NCBI RefSeq assembly: GCF_026184235.1
Contig: NZ_CP110806.1
Location: 930,001 to 994,000, forward strand
DNA length: 64,000 nucleotides
Source of the DNA: Cellulomonas sp. S1-8
GTDB taxonomy: Bacteria > Actinomycetota > Actinomycetes > Actinomycetales > Cellulomonadaceae
Direction of reading: 5' to 3'
Shown here one piece after another: positions 26,806-34,838 of the stretch. Position 1 is the stretch's first letter. Each line of letters opens with the position of its first letter. The notes below the pieces were generated by a model. It was not told the DNA's origin, searched no databases, and saw only the letters and a program-made list of their open reading frames with translations. The position numbers and the translations under genes are program-made.

Positions 26806-28185
26806 TCACGCGATGCTGAAGAGCAGGAACGCGAGCGCGAAGCCCATGGTGCCGATGATCGTCTCCATGACGGTCCACGTCCGCAGCGTCGTCGGGACGT
26901 CCATGCCGAAGAACCTGCCGACGAGCCAGAACCCCGAGTCGTTGACGTGGGACGCCATGACGGAGCCGGCCGCGACGGCCAGGACGATGGTCGCGAGCTG
27001 CACACCGGAGAAGTCGCCCGCGGCGACCGCGGGCTGGATGAGTCCGGCCGTCGTGATGAGCGCGACCGTCGCGGAGCCCTGCGCGATGCGCAGGATCGTG
27101 GAGATGAGGAAGCCCGCGACGATGACCGGCAGCCCGATGTCGCCCAGCGCCTCCTCCAGCGCTCCTCCGATGCCCGACGCCCGCAGCACCGCCCCGAACA
27201 TGCCGCCGGCACCGGTGATGAGGATGACCGAGCACACCGGCCCGAGGGCCGACTCGAGCAGCCGCTCGATGGTCGCCTTGTCCCGCCCGCGGCGCGCGCC
27301 CATGACGTACGCGGCCACCAGCACAGCGATGAGCAGCGCGACCGGCGTCGACCCGACGGCGCGGGCCACCTGCACCCAGGCCGCGTCCCCGTCGACGACA
27401 CCCGCGCTGCGCAGCGTGTCCAGCCCGGTGTTGAGGAAGATCAGCGCCAGGGGGAGCAGCAGGACGCCCAGCACGGTGCCCAGGCTCGGCGGGTTGTCGG
27501 GCTGCTCCTCCTGCGTGCCCAGCAGGTCCGGCACGGGCAGCCGCCAGCGGCGGCCGGCCCACTGCCCGTACAGGTAGGAGCTGACGAACCACGTCGGCAG
27601 CGCCACGACGAGGCCCAGCAGGATCACCATGCCGGGGTCGGCGCCCAGCAGCTCGGACGCGGCGACGGGCCCCGGGTGCGGGGGGACGAAGACGTGCATG
27701 ACGGAGAACGCGCCCGCCGTCGGCAGGCCGTACGTCAGCACCGACCCGCCGAGCCGCCGAGCGACCGCGAACACGATGGGCAGCATGACGACCAGGCCCG
27801 CGTCGAAGAAGATCGGGAACCCGAAGATCAGGGACGCGACGCCCAGCGCGAACGGGGCGCGACGCTCCCCGAACCGGCCCACGAGGGTCTCCGCCATGAC
27901 GGCGGCACCACCCGACGTCTCGACCATCCGCCCGAGCATCGCCCCCAGGCCGACGAGCAGCGCGACCGAGCCGAGCGTCGTGCCGAACCCCGACGTGATC
28001 ACGTCGACGACCGACCCCGCCGGCACCCCGGTCGCGAACGCCGTGAGCACCGAGACGAGGATCAGCGCGAGGAACGCGTGCAGCCGCAGCCGGATGATGA
28101 GGAAGAGCAGCAGGACGATGGCGGCGGCAGCGATGCCGAGCAGCGGCCCGGCCCCGAGCGTCTGTTCCCAGTCCTCCGGTGGCAC
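26806..28185 (-). CDS. GntP-family gluconate:H+ symporter
   Basis: A 459-residue carrier with 12-14 hydrophobic segments. FGTTLGSVALLVGLGAMLGRM, FGFPIFFDAGLVVMLP and the MHVFVPPHPGPVAA loop are GntP hallmarks, as is the late SVMASHVNDSGFWLV. It imports gluconate or a similar sugar acid. GTG 28185 is selected because GGGGGGA precedes it at 6 bases; 23 extra upstream codons are possible but atypical. No gluconate kinase is adjacent. The palindrome at 28307-28320 upstream may be its operator. Confidence 0.92.
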   Translation of the reverse strand: MPPEDWEQTLGAGPLLGIAAAAIVLLLFLIIRLRLHAFLALILVSVLTAFATGVPAGSVVDVITSGFGTTLGSVALLVGLGAMLGRMVETSGGAAVMAETLVGRFGERRAPFALGVASLIFGFPIFFDAGLVVMLPIVFAVARRLGGSVLTYGLPTAGAFSVMHVFVPPHPGPVAASELLGADPGMVILLGLVVALPTWFVSSYLYGQWAGRRWRLPVPDLLGTQEEQPDNPPSLGTVLGVLLLPLALIFLNTGLDTLRSAGVVDGDAAWVQVARAVGSTPVALLIAVLVAAYVMGARRGRDKATIERLLESALGPVCSVILITGAGGMFGAVLRASGIGGALEEALGDIGLPVIVAGFLISTILRIAQGSATVALITTAGLIQPAVAAGDFSGVQLATIVLAVAAGSVMASHVNDSGFWLVGRFFGMDVPTTLRTWTVMETIIGTMGFALAFLLFSIA

Positions 28186-28306
28186 GGCGTTCCCCCCGTC
28201 GTGCAGGGCCGCCGCCCTCGTCGTCGGGGGCCGGGCGACGCCTACGGGACCCACTCTGGCGGAGACGTCCCGGACCGGCCACCCGGGTGACGCGCGCGCG
28301 GTCCCT

Positions 28307-28320
28307 CACCTGATCAGGTG
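28307..28320. promoter_or_regulatory. 14-bp palindrome CACCTGATCAGGTG upstream of gntP
   Basis: A perfect palindrome lies 122 bp before the gntP start in the gap to the divergent gene. Size and symmetry fit a GntR-type regulator site; the regulator gene is not adjacent. Confidence 0.4.
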
Positions 28321-28440
28321 GCATGCGGGTCGTGCGAATCGCCCGAACCCGGCGTGAGCCACGGGGTTCGCGCGTCGGCCGCGTGAAGGTCGTGTGACGG
28401 GCCTTCCGTCGGGAACACCAGGTGCGGTGCGATCGTTTCG

Positions 28441-28857
28441 ATGACCAGGATGAAGAGATACGAGGAACTCGAGACAGAGGACGGCAAGGTCGTCCGTTAC
28501 CAGCGACACGACAACGGCGGCGGGCTCGTCGCCAAGGGGGCGCAGGTCGACGCCACCGCGTTCGTCGCCGACTCCGCCTGGGTCGACCCCGGCGCGGTCG
28601 TCGAGGCGGGTGCGTCCGTCGGCAAGTTCTGCTGGGTGGAACCCGGGGCCGTCGTGCGTGAGCGCGCGCGGCTCGGGTCGCACGTGCACGTCGGCCGCGA
28701 GGCGGTCGTCGGACGCGGTGCCCGCCTGGGGGTGCGTGTCGACGTCGGCGCACGGGCTCGGCTCGACGCCGGGCTCGTCGTCGGGCCGGAGGCGCGGGTC
28801 GCCGAGGGCGCGCACGTCGAGCGCAGCGGCATCCCGCCGCACGTGCTGGCCGCCTGA
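28441..28857 (+). CDS. Left-handed beta-helix (hexapeptide repeat) protein
   Basis: A 138-residue protein whose residues about 30-130 are a run of hexapeptides with V/A/L at the i position (AQVDAT, AWVDPG, AVVEAG, ASVGKF, AVVRER, SHVHVG, AVVGRG). This predicts 6 coils of a left-handed beta-helix as in acyltransferases and gamma-carbonic anhydrases. The catalytic histidines of those families are not evident, only a His pair in GSHVHVG, so activity is uncertain. Start may be ATG 28441 or ATG 28450; neither has a good ribosome site. Confidence 0.75.
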   Translation: MTRMKRYEELETEDGKVVRYQRHDNGGGLVAKGAQVDATAFVADSAWVDPGAVVEAGASVGKFCWVEPGAVVRERARLGSHVHVGREAVVGRGARLGVRVDVGARARLDAGLVVGPEARVAEGAHVERSGIPPHVLAA

Positions 28858-28885
28858 CCGTCACCGCCTGACCGTCACCGCCTGA
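28855..28885 (+). repeat. 14-bp tandem repeat starting at a stop codon
   Basis: TGACCGTCACCGCC occurs twice and is followed by TGACCC. The first TGA is the stop codon of the beta-helix gene; TGAs at 28855, 28869 and 28883 fall in all three frames, the same design as at 14341. Confidence 0.8.
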
Positions 28886-29011
28886 CCCGTTCGCCGGCGC
28901 GCGCGTCGGCCGCACGGGTGACGTGCGTGCGTCCGGCCCCGCGACGCCCGCACGCTCGGGCACCCTGGGTGTCGACGCGGCCGCGGGCCGCCCGGAGGCG
29001 TGGGGGTCGGC

Positions 29012-29929
29012 ATGGGGTGGTTCGGGCGCAAGGCGCAGCAGCAGGCGGACGAGGCGCTGCCGTTCCTCGGCGTCGACGACGCCGCGCACCTGCGGACGCT
29101 CGCCGCCGACACGTTCGCGCGCGCGGGGTGCCCGGTCGTCGTCCACGACGACCACCTCGCGGCCGCCGACGGCCGGCAGTTCGGCCTGTGGAACATGGCT
29201 GCGATGTGCCACGAGGCGGGTCCGCGCAGCGCGTGGCAGGACGTGGTCTCCCGCCACGCCGAGCAGGTGCTGCACCCGCCGCCGGGCCCCGACGAGCTGT
29301 CCGCCGACGAGCTGCTCGACATCGTCGTGGAGCGGCTCGCGGCCGTCGACCAGCTCCCCGAGCAGTTCCGGGCGCGGCTCGGCTACGCCACCGAGGTCGG
29401 TGAGGGGCTGCTGCGGGTGCTCGTCGCGGACTTCCCGGCGACCGTCGCGACGCTCGGTGACGACGACGTCGCCCGCGTCGGACTCGAGCGCCTGCAGACC
29501 GCCGGGCGCGCGCGCCTGCTGGCCGAGCCGACCGCCTACGAGCAGATCGAGCTCGAGGGCGGGGCGCTGCTCGAGATGCTCACCGGGGAGTCCGTGTACG
29601 TGGCGAGCAAGCTGCTGGTGCTCGCGGACGTCCTGCGGTCGCTCCACGGCGAGCGCGCCTACCCGGACGGCGTCCTCGTCGGCGTCCCCGACCGGCACAG
29701 CCTGATGCTGCACGTGCCGGTCGACGGGGGCGTCGTCGCGGCGCTGCAGAGCATGGCGGGCGGCACCGCGAAGATCTGGTCGTCGGCGCCCGGCGGCGTC
29801 TCGCCCTGCGTGTACTGGTGGCGCGACGGCACGCTGACGACGGTCAGCCGGCTCACCGAGCAGGGGCGCGTCGCCGTCGAGGTGCACGACGAGCTGGGAG
29901 CCGTGCTGAACCGCCTCGCCGCGGCATGA
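29012..29929 (+). CDS. Conserved hypothetical protein
   Basis: A 305-residue soluble, acidic, Leu/Ala-rich protein without signal peptide or membrane helix (start GWFGRKAQQQADEALPFL). The middle contains ELEGGALLEMLTGESVY and the end VPDRHSLMLHVPVDGGVVAAL with a C-terminal beta-rich WSSAPGGVSPCVYWWRDG. I do not recognise the family. ATG 29012 is used since GGGGG lies 5 bases before it; GTG 29000 would overlap the GGAGG. The stop codon overlaps possible starts of the AIM24 gene, suggesting a joint transcript. Confidence 0.7.
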   Translation: MGWFGRKAQQQADEALPFLGVDDAAHLRTLAADTFARAGCPVVVHDDHLAAADGRQFGLWNMAAMCHEAGPRSAWQDVVSRHAEQVLHPPPGPDELSADELLDIVVERLAAVDQLPEQFRARLGYATEVGEGLLRVLVADFPATVATLGDDDVARVGLERLQTAGRARLLAEPTAYEQIELEGGALLEMLTGESVYVASKLLVLADVLRSLHGERAYPDGVLVGVPDRHSLMLHVPVDGGVVAALQSMAGGTAKIWSSAPGGVSPCVYWWRDGTLTTVSRLTEQGRVAVEVHDELGAVLNRLAAA

Positions 29930-29937
29930 TGTGCGCC

Positions 29938-30609
29938 ATGCGCAGCGACATCTTCGACCAGTCCAACCTCGAGGTGGCCACCGGGGAGCGGTTCGCCCTG
30001 CAGAGCCCCAAGATGCTCAAGGTGACCCTCGGTGAGCCGGTGCTGTCCGCCAAGGGCGCGATGGTCGCCTACCAGGGCAACGTGCAGTTCCACCACAAGG
30101 GCTCCGACTCGATCACCCAGTTCATGAAGCGGGCCATCAGCAGCGACGACCAGGCGTTGATGACGGTGGCCGGCCAGGGCGACGTGTTCTTCGCGCGCCG
30201 GGCCGAGGACGTGTTCCTCATCCAGCTCGAGGGTGACGCGATCAGCGTGGGCGGCACCTCGCTGCTGGCGTTCGACGCGGCCCTGCAGTGGGACCTGCAC
30301 CGCACGCGCGGCGCCGGGATGATGACCGGCGGCATGTTCAACACGCTGATCCACGGGCACGGGACCGTCGCGCTGACGTCCGACGGCAAGCCCGTCATCC
30401 TCGACTGCTCGCAGCAGCCCACGTTCGTGGACCCCAACGCGGCCGTGTGCTGGTCGGCCAACCTCGTGCCCGACGTCGTGTCCAGCATGAACATGACGTC
30501 GCTGCTGCGCGGCGGTACCGGCGAGGCGTTCCAGTACAAGTTCCACGGCCCGGGGTTCGTCGTCGTGCAGCCGTCGGAGGGGTTCTCGGGGGCCGTGCAG
30601 GCGGGCTGA
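29938..30609 (+). CDS. AIM24-family protein
   Basis: A 223-residue protein of the AIM24 fold (double-psi/beta-trefoil-like, formerly TIGR00266 relatives). Typical elements are the N-terminal LKVTLGEPVLSAKGAMVAYQG, GGMFNTLIHGHGTVALTSDGKPV and the final FHGPGFVVVQPSE. Members occur widely in bacteria and as mitochondrial AIM24; molecular role unclear. ATG 29938 gives the usual N-terminus; ATGs at 29926 and 29929 overlap the previous stop and are alternatives. Confidence 0.85.
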   Translation: MRSDIFDQSNLEVATGERFALQSPKMLKVTLGEPVLSAKGAMVAYQGNVQFHHKGSDSITQFMKRAISSDDQALMTVAGQGDVFFARRAEDVFLIQLEGDAISVGGTSLLAFDAALQWDLHRTRGAGMMTGGMFNTLIHGHGTVALTSDGKPVILDCSQQPTFVDPNAAVCWSANLVPDVVSSMNMTSLLRGGTGEAFQYKFHGPGFVVVQPSEGFSGAVQAG

Positions 30610-30738
30610 CGCGGCGCGGGTGAGGGCTGTGCGTACCGGGTGAAACCTCGGACGGGTCTGGTTGTCCGGTATGTCCCGGTGCCAGATTGGGTCACGACGC
30701 CGGTCGACGACGGCCGGCGCGCGCGGCTGGGGGCCGGC

Positions 30739-32004
30739 ATGAGCGCACGGACGTACGGGTACGGACGGGTCGGACGAGCGGTGCCGGTGGTTGCGGCGTT
30801 GCTCCTGGGGCTGGCGGCCGGGCCGGCGGACGCGGCGCCCGCCGTCGACGGGCCCGCCGGCTCGGAGGCGTTGGGGACCTCGGAGCTGGCAGGTGCGCGG
30901 GGCCAGGACCTGGTCAGGGGCCGGTACGTCCCGCGGGCCGTGGACCTCGGGGTGCCCGGTGAGCGGAGCCAGGCGCTCATGGTCAGCGAGTCCGGCGTGG
31001 TCGTGGGGACCTTCCAGGACCCGGACGGTCCGAGCAGGACGTTCCGGTGGCGCGACGGGACGCTCGAGATCCTCACCGGTGTCGAGAACTCCTACCCCAC
31101 GGACGTCAACAGGGCCGGCCAGGTCGTGCTGTACGGCGACGGCCCCTGGTTCCGGTCGCAGGCGTTCCTGTGGGACGTGGACGGCACCCTGACCCAGATC
31201 TTCGAGAACGACGCGGAGGTCGCCGCCTACGACATCAACGACCGCGGCGTGGCGACCTTCCAGTTCACCTTCATGTTCGGCTCCACCGCCGGGCGCTGGG
31301 ACCGGGCGCAGGGCCCCCACCTCTTCGAGCCCGAGAACGCGGTCGAGAGCGGCGTCGCCCGGGGCAAGTCCCTCAACGAGCGGGGCGAGGTCCTCGGTTG
31401 GCTCCTGGAGCCGGACTACGTGACCGGCGTCGGCTGGGTCTGGCGGGACGGCGCCTTCACGTATCTGCGCGGCCCGGCCGGCGCGAGCGTCACCCCCCGG
31501 GCGATCAACGAGCGGGGCCAGGTGCTCGGCTACGCCGGGGCGACCGCGACCGCGGTCCTGTGGGAGCGCGACGGGCGCGTCCGCCCGCTCGACCCGAAGG
31601 GGTTGTTCTTCAGCGGCCCCGTGCTCAACGACCGGGGTGTCGCGGCGGGCAAGGCCGTGCCGCCGGGTTCCACGACGTCGCGTGCGGCGATCGCCGACGT
31701 CCGCGGGGTCACGTTCCTCGGCGGCTCCGGCGCGTTCCCGAGCGCGGCGGTCGCGCTCACGAACCACGGCCTCGTCGCCGGGTGGGCCGCGCGTGACGCC
31801 GCCGGTGCGCCGCGGGCGACCGTGTGGGTGCTGGGCAAGCCGGTCGCGCTGGGGGAGCAGGTCGGGGGCGTCGCCGGCGTCGAGAGCACGGCGCAGGACG
31901 TCAACGAGCGCGGGCTGGTCGCCGGCACCGTGACGACCGCGACCAGCAACGGGCAGCCTCTGGCGTCCCGGGCCGTCGTGTGGGAGCTCGTGCCGCGTCG
32001 CTGA
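30739..32004 (+). CDS. Secreted HAF-repeat protein 1
   Basis: A 421-residue exported protein. ATG 30739 opens a signal peptide (VPVVAALLLGLAAGPADA). The mature part is a series of about seven units of 40-50 residues with the core D-I/V-N-x-x-G-x-V-x-G followed by F/W-x-W-R-D/G-G (for example DVNRAGQVVL, DINDRGVATF, AINERGQVLG, DVNERGLVAG), i.e. HAF repeats, best explained as beta-propeller blades. The C-terminal block ATVWVLGKPVALG...RAVVWEL recurs in three paralogs here. Function of HAF proteins is unknown. Preceded by CGGGTGAAAC/TGTCCGGTA (30637-30673) and followed 20 bp on by HAF protein 2, so the two are an operon. Confidence 0.85.
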   Translation: MSARTYGYGRVGRAVPVVAALLLGLAAGPADAAPAVDGPAGSEALGTSELAGARGQDLVRGRYVPRAVDLGVPGERSQALMVSESGVVVGTFQDPDGPSRTFRWRDGTLEILTGVENSYPTDVNRAGQVVLYGDGPWFRSQAFLWDVDGTLTQIFENDAEVAAYDINDRGVATFQFTFMFGSTAGRWDRAQGPHLFEPENAVESGVARGKSLNERGEVLGWLLEPDYVTGVGWVWRDGAFTYLRGPAGASVTPRAINERGQVLGYAGATATAVLWERDGRVRPLDPKGLFFSGPVLNDRGVAAGKAVPPGSTTSRAAIADVRGVTFLGGSGAFPSAAVALTNHGLVAGWAARDAAGAPRATVWVLGKPVALGEQVGGVAGVESTAQDVNERGLVAGTVTTATSNGQPLASRAVVWELVPRR

Positions 32005-32024
32005 CCGCAGTCGAGGGGGGAGTC

Positions 32025-33275
32025 ATGCGATCGAGTACACGTGGTGCCGGATCCGGTGCGACGGGGGAGCGCGGGCGTGCGGCGGGTGCGCTGCTCGTCG
32101 TCGGCGTCGCTGCGGCGTTGCTGGGGACCGTCGTCGCCCCGTCGTCGGCATCGTCCGCGTCGTCCGCGGAGCCGGAGGGTGCGTCGCAGCTGGACGGGGG
32201 CCACCGAGGCGGGAGGACGCCGCACCCGGTCGACCTGGGCGTCCCCGGGGAGACCAGCGACGTCGTCGCCGTGAGCGACTCGGGTGTCGTCATCGGCTCG
32301 TACTCGGACGACGGCGTCCACACGCGGGCGTTCCGGTGGCGCGAGGGCGTGATCGACGTGATGCCCGGCCTGACGTCCTCCCGGCCGGAGGACGTCAACG
32401 ACGCGGGGCAGGTCGTGATCAACGGTCGCTACGGCGACGAGCCGCTGCGTCCGTTCCTGTGGCAGCCCGACGGGACCGTCGTGGACCTGCTCGGTCCCGG
32501 CGGCGTCGGCAACCCCGGCGGGATCAACTCCCGCGGCGACGTCGCGCTGACCGTGCAGGTGCCCGGGCAGGACGGCCAGCACTACGCCGCCGTCTGGCAG
32601 GACGGCGTGCTGCACCGCCTGGCCCCGCCGGAGATCGCGTTCTCGGTCGTCGCGGACGCGCCCGCGATCAACGACCGGGGTGAGGTCACCGGCATCGCGA
32701 TGGTCGGGACGACGCAGACCGCGTTCGTCTGGCGGGACGGCGCCATGCACCTCATGGACACCCCCGACGGTGGCTACACCCTGGGGGCAGCCATCAACGA
32801 GCGCGGTCAGGTGTACGTGGGGACGCCGGACGGCATGGTGGTGTGGGAGCCGGACGGGCGGGTCGGACCGGCGGTCGCGGAGTTCGGGGCGATGGCGTTC
32901 GGTGACCGAGGTGGCGCCGTGGGCTTCGTGTCGCCGGCTCCCACGTTCAGGCCCGTCCCCGCCGTTCTCGACCGGCGCGGTGTGACGCTGCTGCCCACCC
33001 TGGGTGGCCCCGACGGTCAGGTCTACGGCACGAACGGTCGGGGCATGCACGTCGGGTGGTCCGCGACCGCGCAGGGCGAGCTCCTTCCGACCGCCTGGGT
33101 CCGGGGCCGCGCGGTGGCGCTCGGGGGGCGGCTCCGTGGCGTGGGCACGGCGAGCGAGGGGTGGGCCCGGGACGTCGACGCGCGGGGACGGGCAGTCGGC
33201 ATGCTGCACTTCGCCCCCGGCGGCGAGGACTACGTCGAGCGCGCGGTCCTGTGGGAGCTGGGACGTCACCCGTGA
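32025..33275 (+). CDS. Secreted HAF-repeat protein 2
   Basis: A 416-residue exported paralog of the preceding gene. ATG 32025 follows GAGGGGGGAG. Signal peptide at about residues 18-46 (AGALLVVGVAAALLG) with a Ser/Ala-rich junction. Repeat cores include DVNDAGQVVIN, GINSRGDVAL, AINDRGEVTG, AINERGQVYV and DVDARGRAVG, each followed by a W-x-D/P-G-x-strand. The C-terminal block PTAWVRGRAVALGG...ERAVLWEL aligns with HAF proteins 1, 3 and 5. Tandem placement after HAF protein 1 suggests gene duplication. No catalytic motif is visible; a binding or scaffold role is more likely. Confidence 0.85.
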   Translation: MRSSTRGAGSGATGERGRAAGALLVVGVAAALLGTVVAPSSASSASSAEPEGASQLDGGHRGGRTPHPVDLGVPGETSDVVAVSDSGVVIGSYSDDGVHTRAFRWREGVIDVMPGLTSSRPEDVNDAGQVVINGRYGDEPLRPFLWQPDGTVVDLLGPGGVGNPGGINSRGDVALTVQVPGQDGQHYAAVWQDGVLHRLAPPEIAFSVVADAPAINDRGEVTGIAMVGTTQTAFVWRDGAMHLMDTPDGGYTLGAAINERGQVYVGTPDGMVVWEPDGRVGPAVAEFGAMAFGDRGGAVGFVSPAPTFRPVPAVLDRRGVTLLPTLGGPDGQVYGTNGRGMHVGWSATAQGELLPTAWVRGRAVALGGRLRGVGTASEGWARDVDARGRAVGMLHFAPGGEDYVERAVLWELGRHP

Positions 33276-33299
33276 CCACCCCCGATCGCTCGCCGGAAC

Positions 33300-33340
33300 C
33301 GTGAAGGGTTGTTGCCGGAGTCCGGCAACAACCCTTCACG
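33300..33340. terminator. 41-bp near-perfect palindrome between convergent genes
   Basis: Twenty-base arms (33300-33319 and 33321-33340) are exact complements around a single G. It lies between the HAF protein 2 stop and the convergent DivIVA-like gene, so a bidirectional terminator is likely; no T-tract follows. Confidence 0.75.
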
Positions 33341-33361
33341 CTCTCGCCCGGCCGGTGGCGG

Positions 33362-33775
33362 TCAGGCGCCGAACAGGCGTCGCCACCACGAAGGGCGCGG
33401 GGGGACGAGCCCGGGGGTGTGGGTCGAGGCGTCGGTCAGGGGAGGCGCCACGACGGAGGACGGCGGCGGGGGCGGGGGTGCGGCGGCCGGCGCCGGGGCG
33501 AGCGTCGGCGGGCGCTCCTGCAGCGTGACGCGGACGCGCTCCAGGAGGTCGTCGACCTGCTGCATGTCGTACCCCTCGCGGAACTTCGTCGCCTGGAACC
33601 GCTTCTTCAGCACCGTGTCGGGGGTCACCGGGGCGACCATCGCGATGCCGGCCTCACCGGCCCGCAGCGTCGCGACCACCTCGTCGAGGAAGTCGTCGAC
33701 CTCGTCCTGGTCGTACCCCTCGACGAACTTGGTGGAGGAGAACTTCTGGTTGAGGACGTCCTCGGCGGTCAGCAT
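33362..33775 (-). CDS. Protein with two DivIVA-type N-terminal motifs
   Basis: A 137-residue protein. The DivIVA membrane-targeting style motif occurs twice: LTAEDVLNQKFSSTKFVEGY followed by DQDEVDDFLDEVV (residues 2-36), and PDTVLKKRFQATKFREGY followed by DMQQVDDLLERV (residues 51-84). Each has the F-x-x-x-K/R-F-x-x-G-Y-D-x-x-x-V-D-D core. The rest is a Pro-rich linker ending in basic WWRRLFGA. Full-length DivIVA/Wag31 has one motif plus a long coiled coil, absent here, so this is a short relative, perhaps a polar or septal adaptor. Confidence 0.85.
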   Translation of the reverse strand: MLTAEDVLNQKFSSTKFVEGYDQDEVDDFLDEVVATLRAGEAGIAMVAPVTPDTVLKKRFQATKFREGYDMQQVDDLLERVRVTLQERPPTLAPAPAAAPPPPPPSSVVAPPLTDASTHTPGLVPPRPSWWRRLFGA

Positions 33776-34005
33776 GTGCCGATCGTGTCACCGACGGTGT
33801 GGCCCCGCGTCGCCCCGTCCACAGCTCACCCGCCTGCGCGGGCGGAGGGCCGGACCCGGAAGTGGGCGAACGTGTGACCACATCCGTCGGCGCCGAAGGT
33901 ATATGTGACCACGACCAGCCGGGCCGGGGACGGCCGGGTCGGTGTCATCCGGACGGGGGAGCGAGCGTCCCGGGAGCGAGGTGCGGGCGTCGCTAGGGTG
34001 GCCCG

Positions 34006-34260
34006 ATGGAGACCGAGCTCATGCCGGCGGCGTACGACATCGTGTGGTCGATCGCCGTGCTGGCCGTCCTGCCGCTCGTGGTCGCCGCGCTGCTGCGGTG
34101 GCGGGGACAGGAGGCAACGACCCGAGTTGCCGTCGCGTGGCTGCTCGTGATCCTGCTGGTGCCCGCGCTCGGCGCCGCCGTGTACCTGGCGGTGACGACG
34201 GGTCGCGCCCGGCCGGACGGAGCGCAGGCGGCGGGCGGACCCGCGCACGAGGGTCGGTAG
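34006..34260 (+). CDS. Small PLDc_N-type membrane protein
   Basis: An 84-residue protein with two membrane helices (IVWSIAVLAVLPLVVAALL and VAWLLVILLVPALGAAVYLAV). The second helix with the ending LVPALGAAVYL matches the phospholipase D-nuclease N-terminal (PLDc_N) domain, common as a stand-alone small protein in actinobacteria. Function unknown. ATG 34006 is the only start that keeps the first helix. Preceded by a direct repeat TGTGACCAC at 33873-33881 and 33904-33912. Confidence 0.75.
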   Translation: METELMPAAYDIVWSIAVLAVLPLVVAALLRWRGQEATTRVAVAWLLVILLVPALGAAVYLAVTTGRARPDGAQAAGGPAHEGR

Positions 34261-34323
34261 ATCCGCTCCTCGAGCGGACCTACGTCCCAGGCACCGCCGT
34301 GGGCGCGTGACGAGTCTGGCCGC

Positions 34324-34782
34324 ATGGGCACCGACGACGCGACGGACGTCACGTCGCGCGCTGCCCGCAGGACGACGCTCGCGCTCGAGGCGCTGACGGC
34401 CGTGGGTGCCGTCGCCGGGGTGCAGGGCTTCCTGGTGGGTGCGTTCGACCCGCTGGTCGACCAGCTCCACGACGCCTGGCCGGTCGTCGCGGGCCGCGTC
34501 CTGCCGGCCGTCGCGCTGGGCGCCGCGGTGGCGCTGCCGCAGGGCCTCGCCCTCGTTCTGGGCGTGCGACGTCACCCGCGGGCGGCCGACGTCGGCCTGG
34601 TCTGCGGTGCGGCACTGACCGCCTGGGTGACCCTCCAGCTCCCGCTGATCGGCTGGGGCTCGCCGGTGCAGTGGGTGTTCGCCGGTGTCGGCGTCGTGCA
34701 GGTCGCGGCAGCGACGGCCTGGCGACGTCACGAGCGGCGGTCCCGAGCGACCGAGCCGAGCAGTGCCGCGTCCCGTGCATGA
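34324..34782 (+). CDS. Hypothetical membrane protein, four helices
   Basis: A 152-residue protein with a hydrophilic first 15 residues and predicted helices near residues 20-40 (ALEALTAVGAVAGVQGFLVG), 57-77 (LPAVALGAAVALPQGLALVL), 86-105 (GLVCGAALTAWVTLQLPL) and 112-130 (VQWVFAGVGVVQVAAATAW), ending in a basic cytoplasmic tail. No family recognised. Possibly cotranscribed with the small membrane protein 63 bp upstream. Confidence 0.65.
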   Translation: MGTDDATDVTSRAARRTTLALEALTAVGAVAGVQGFLVGAFDPLVDQLHDAWPVVAGRVLPAVALGAAVALPQGLALVLGVRRHPRAADVGLVCGAALTAWVTLQLPLIGWGSPVQWVFAGVGVVQVAAATAWRRHERRSRATEPSSAASRA

Positions 34783-34838
34783 CCGGGATCGGTCGGACGG
34801 TCGGGATCGGCCGTCCGGTTGCTTCCCGTCGGCGGAGG

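Noticed and set aside
26756..29887. A 1043-codon open frame on the minus strand
   Set aside because: Arg/Pro/His-rich translation with no domain; it covers known genes (GntP, beta-helix protein) and is a GC-rich shadow frame.
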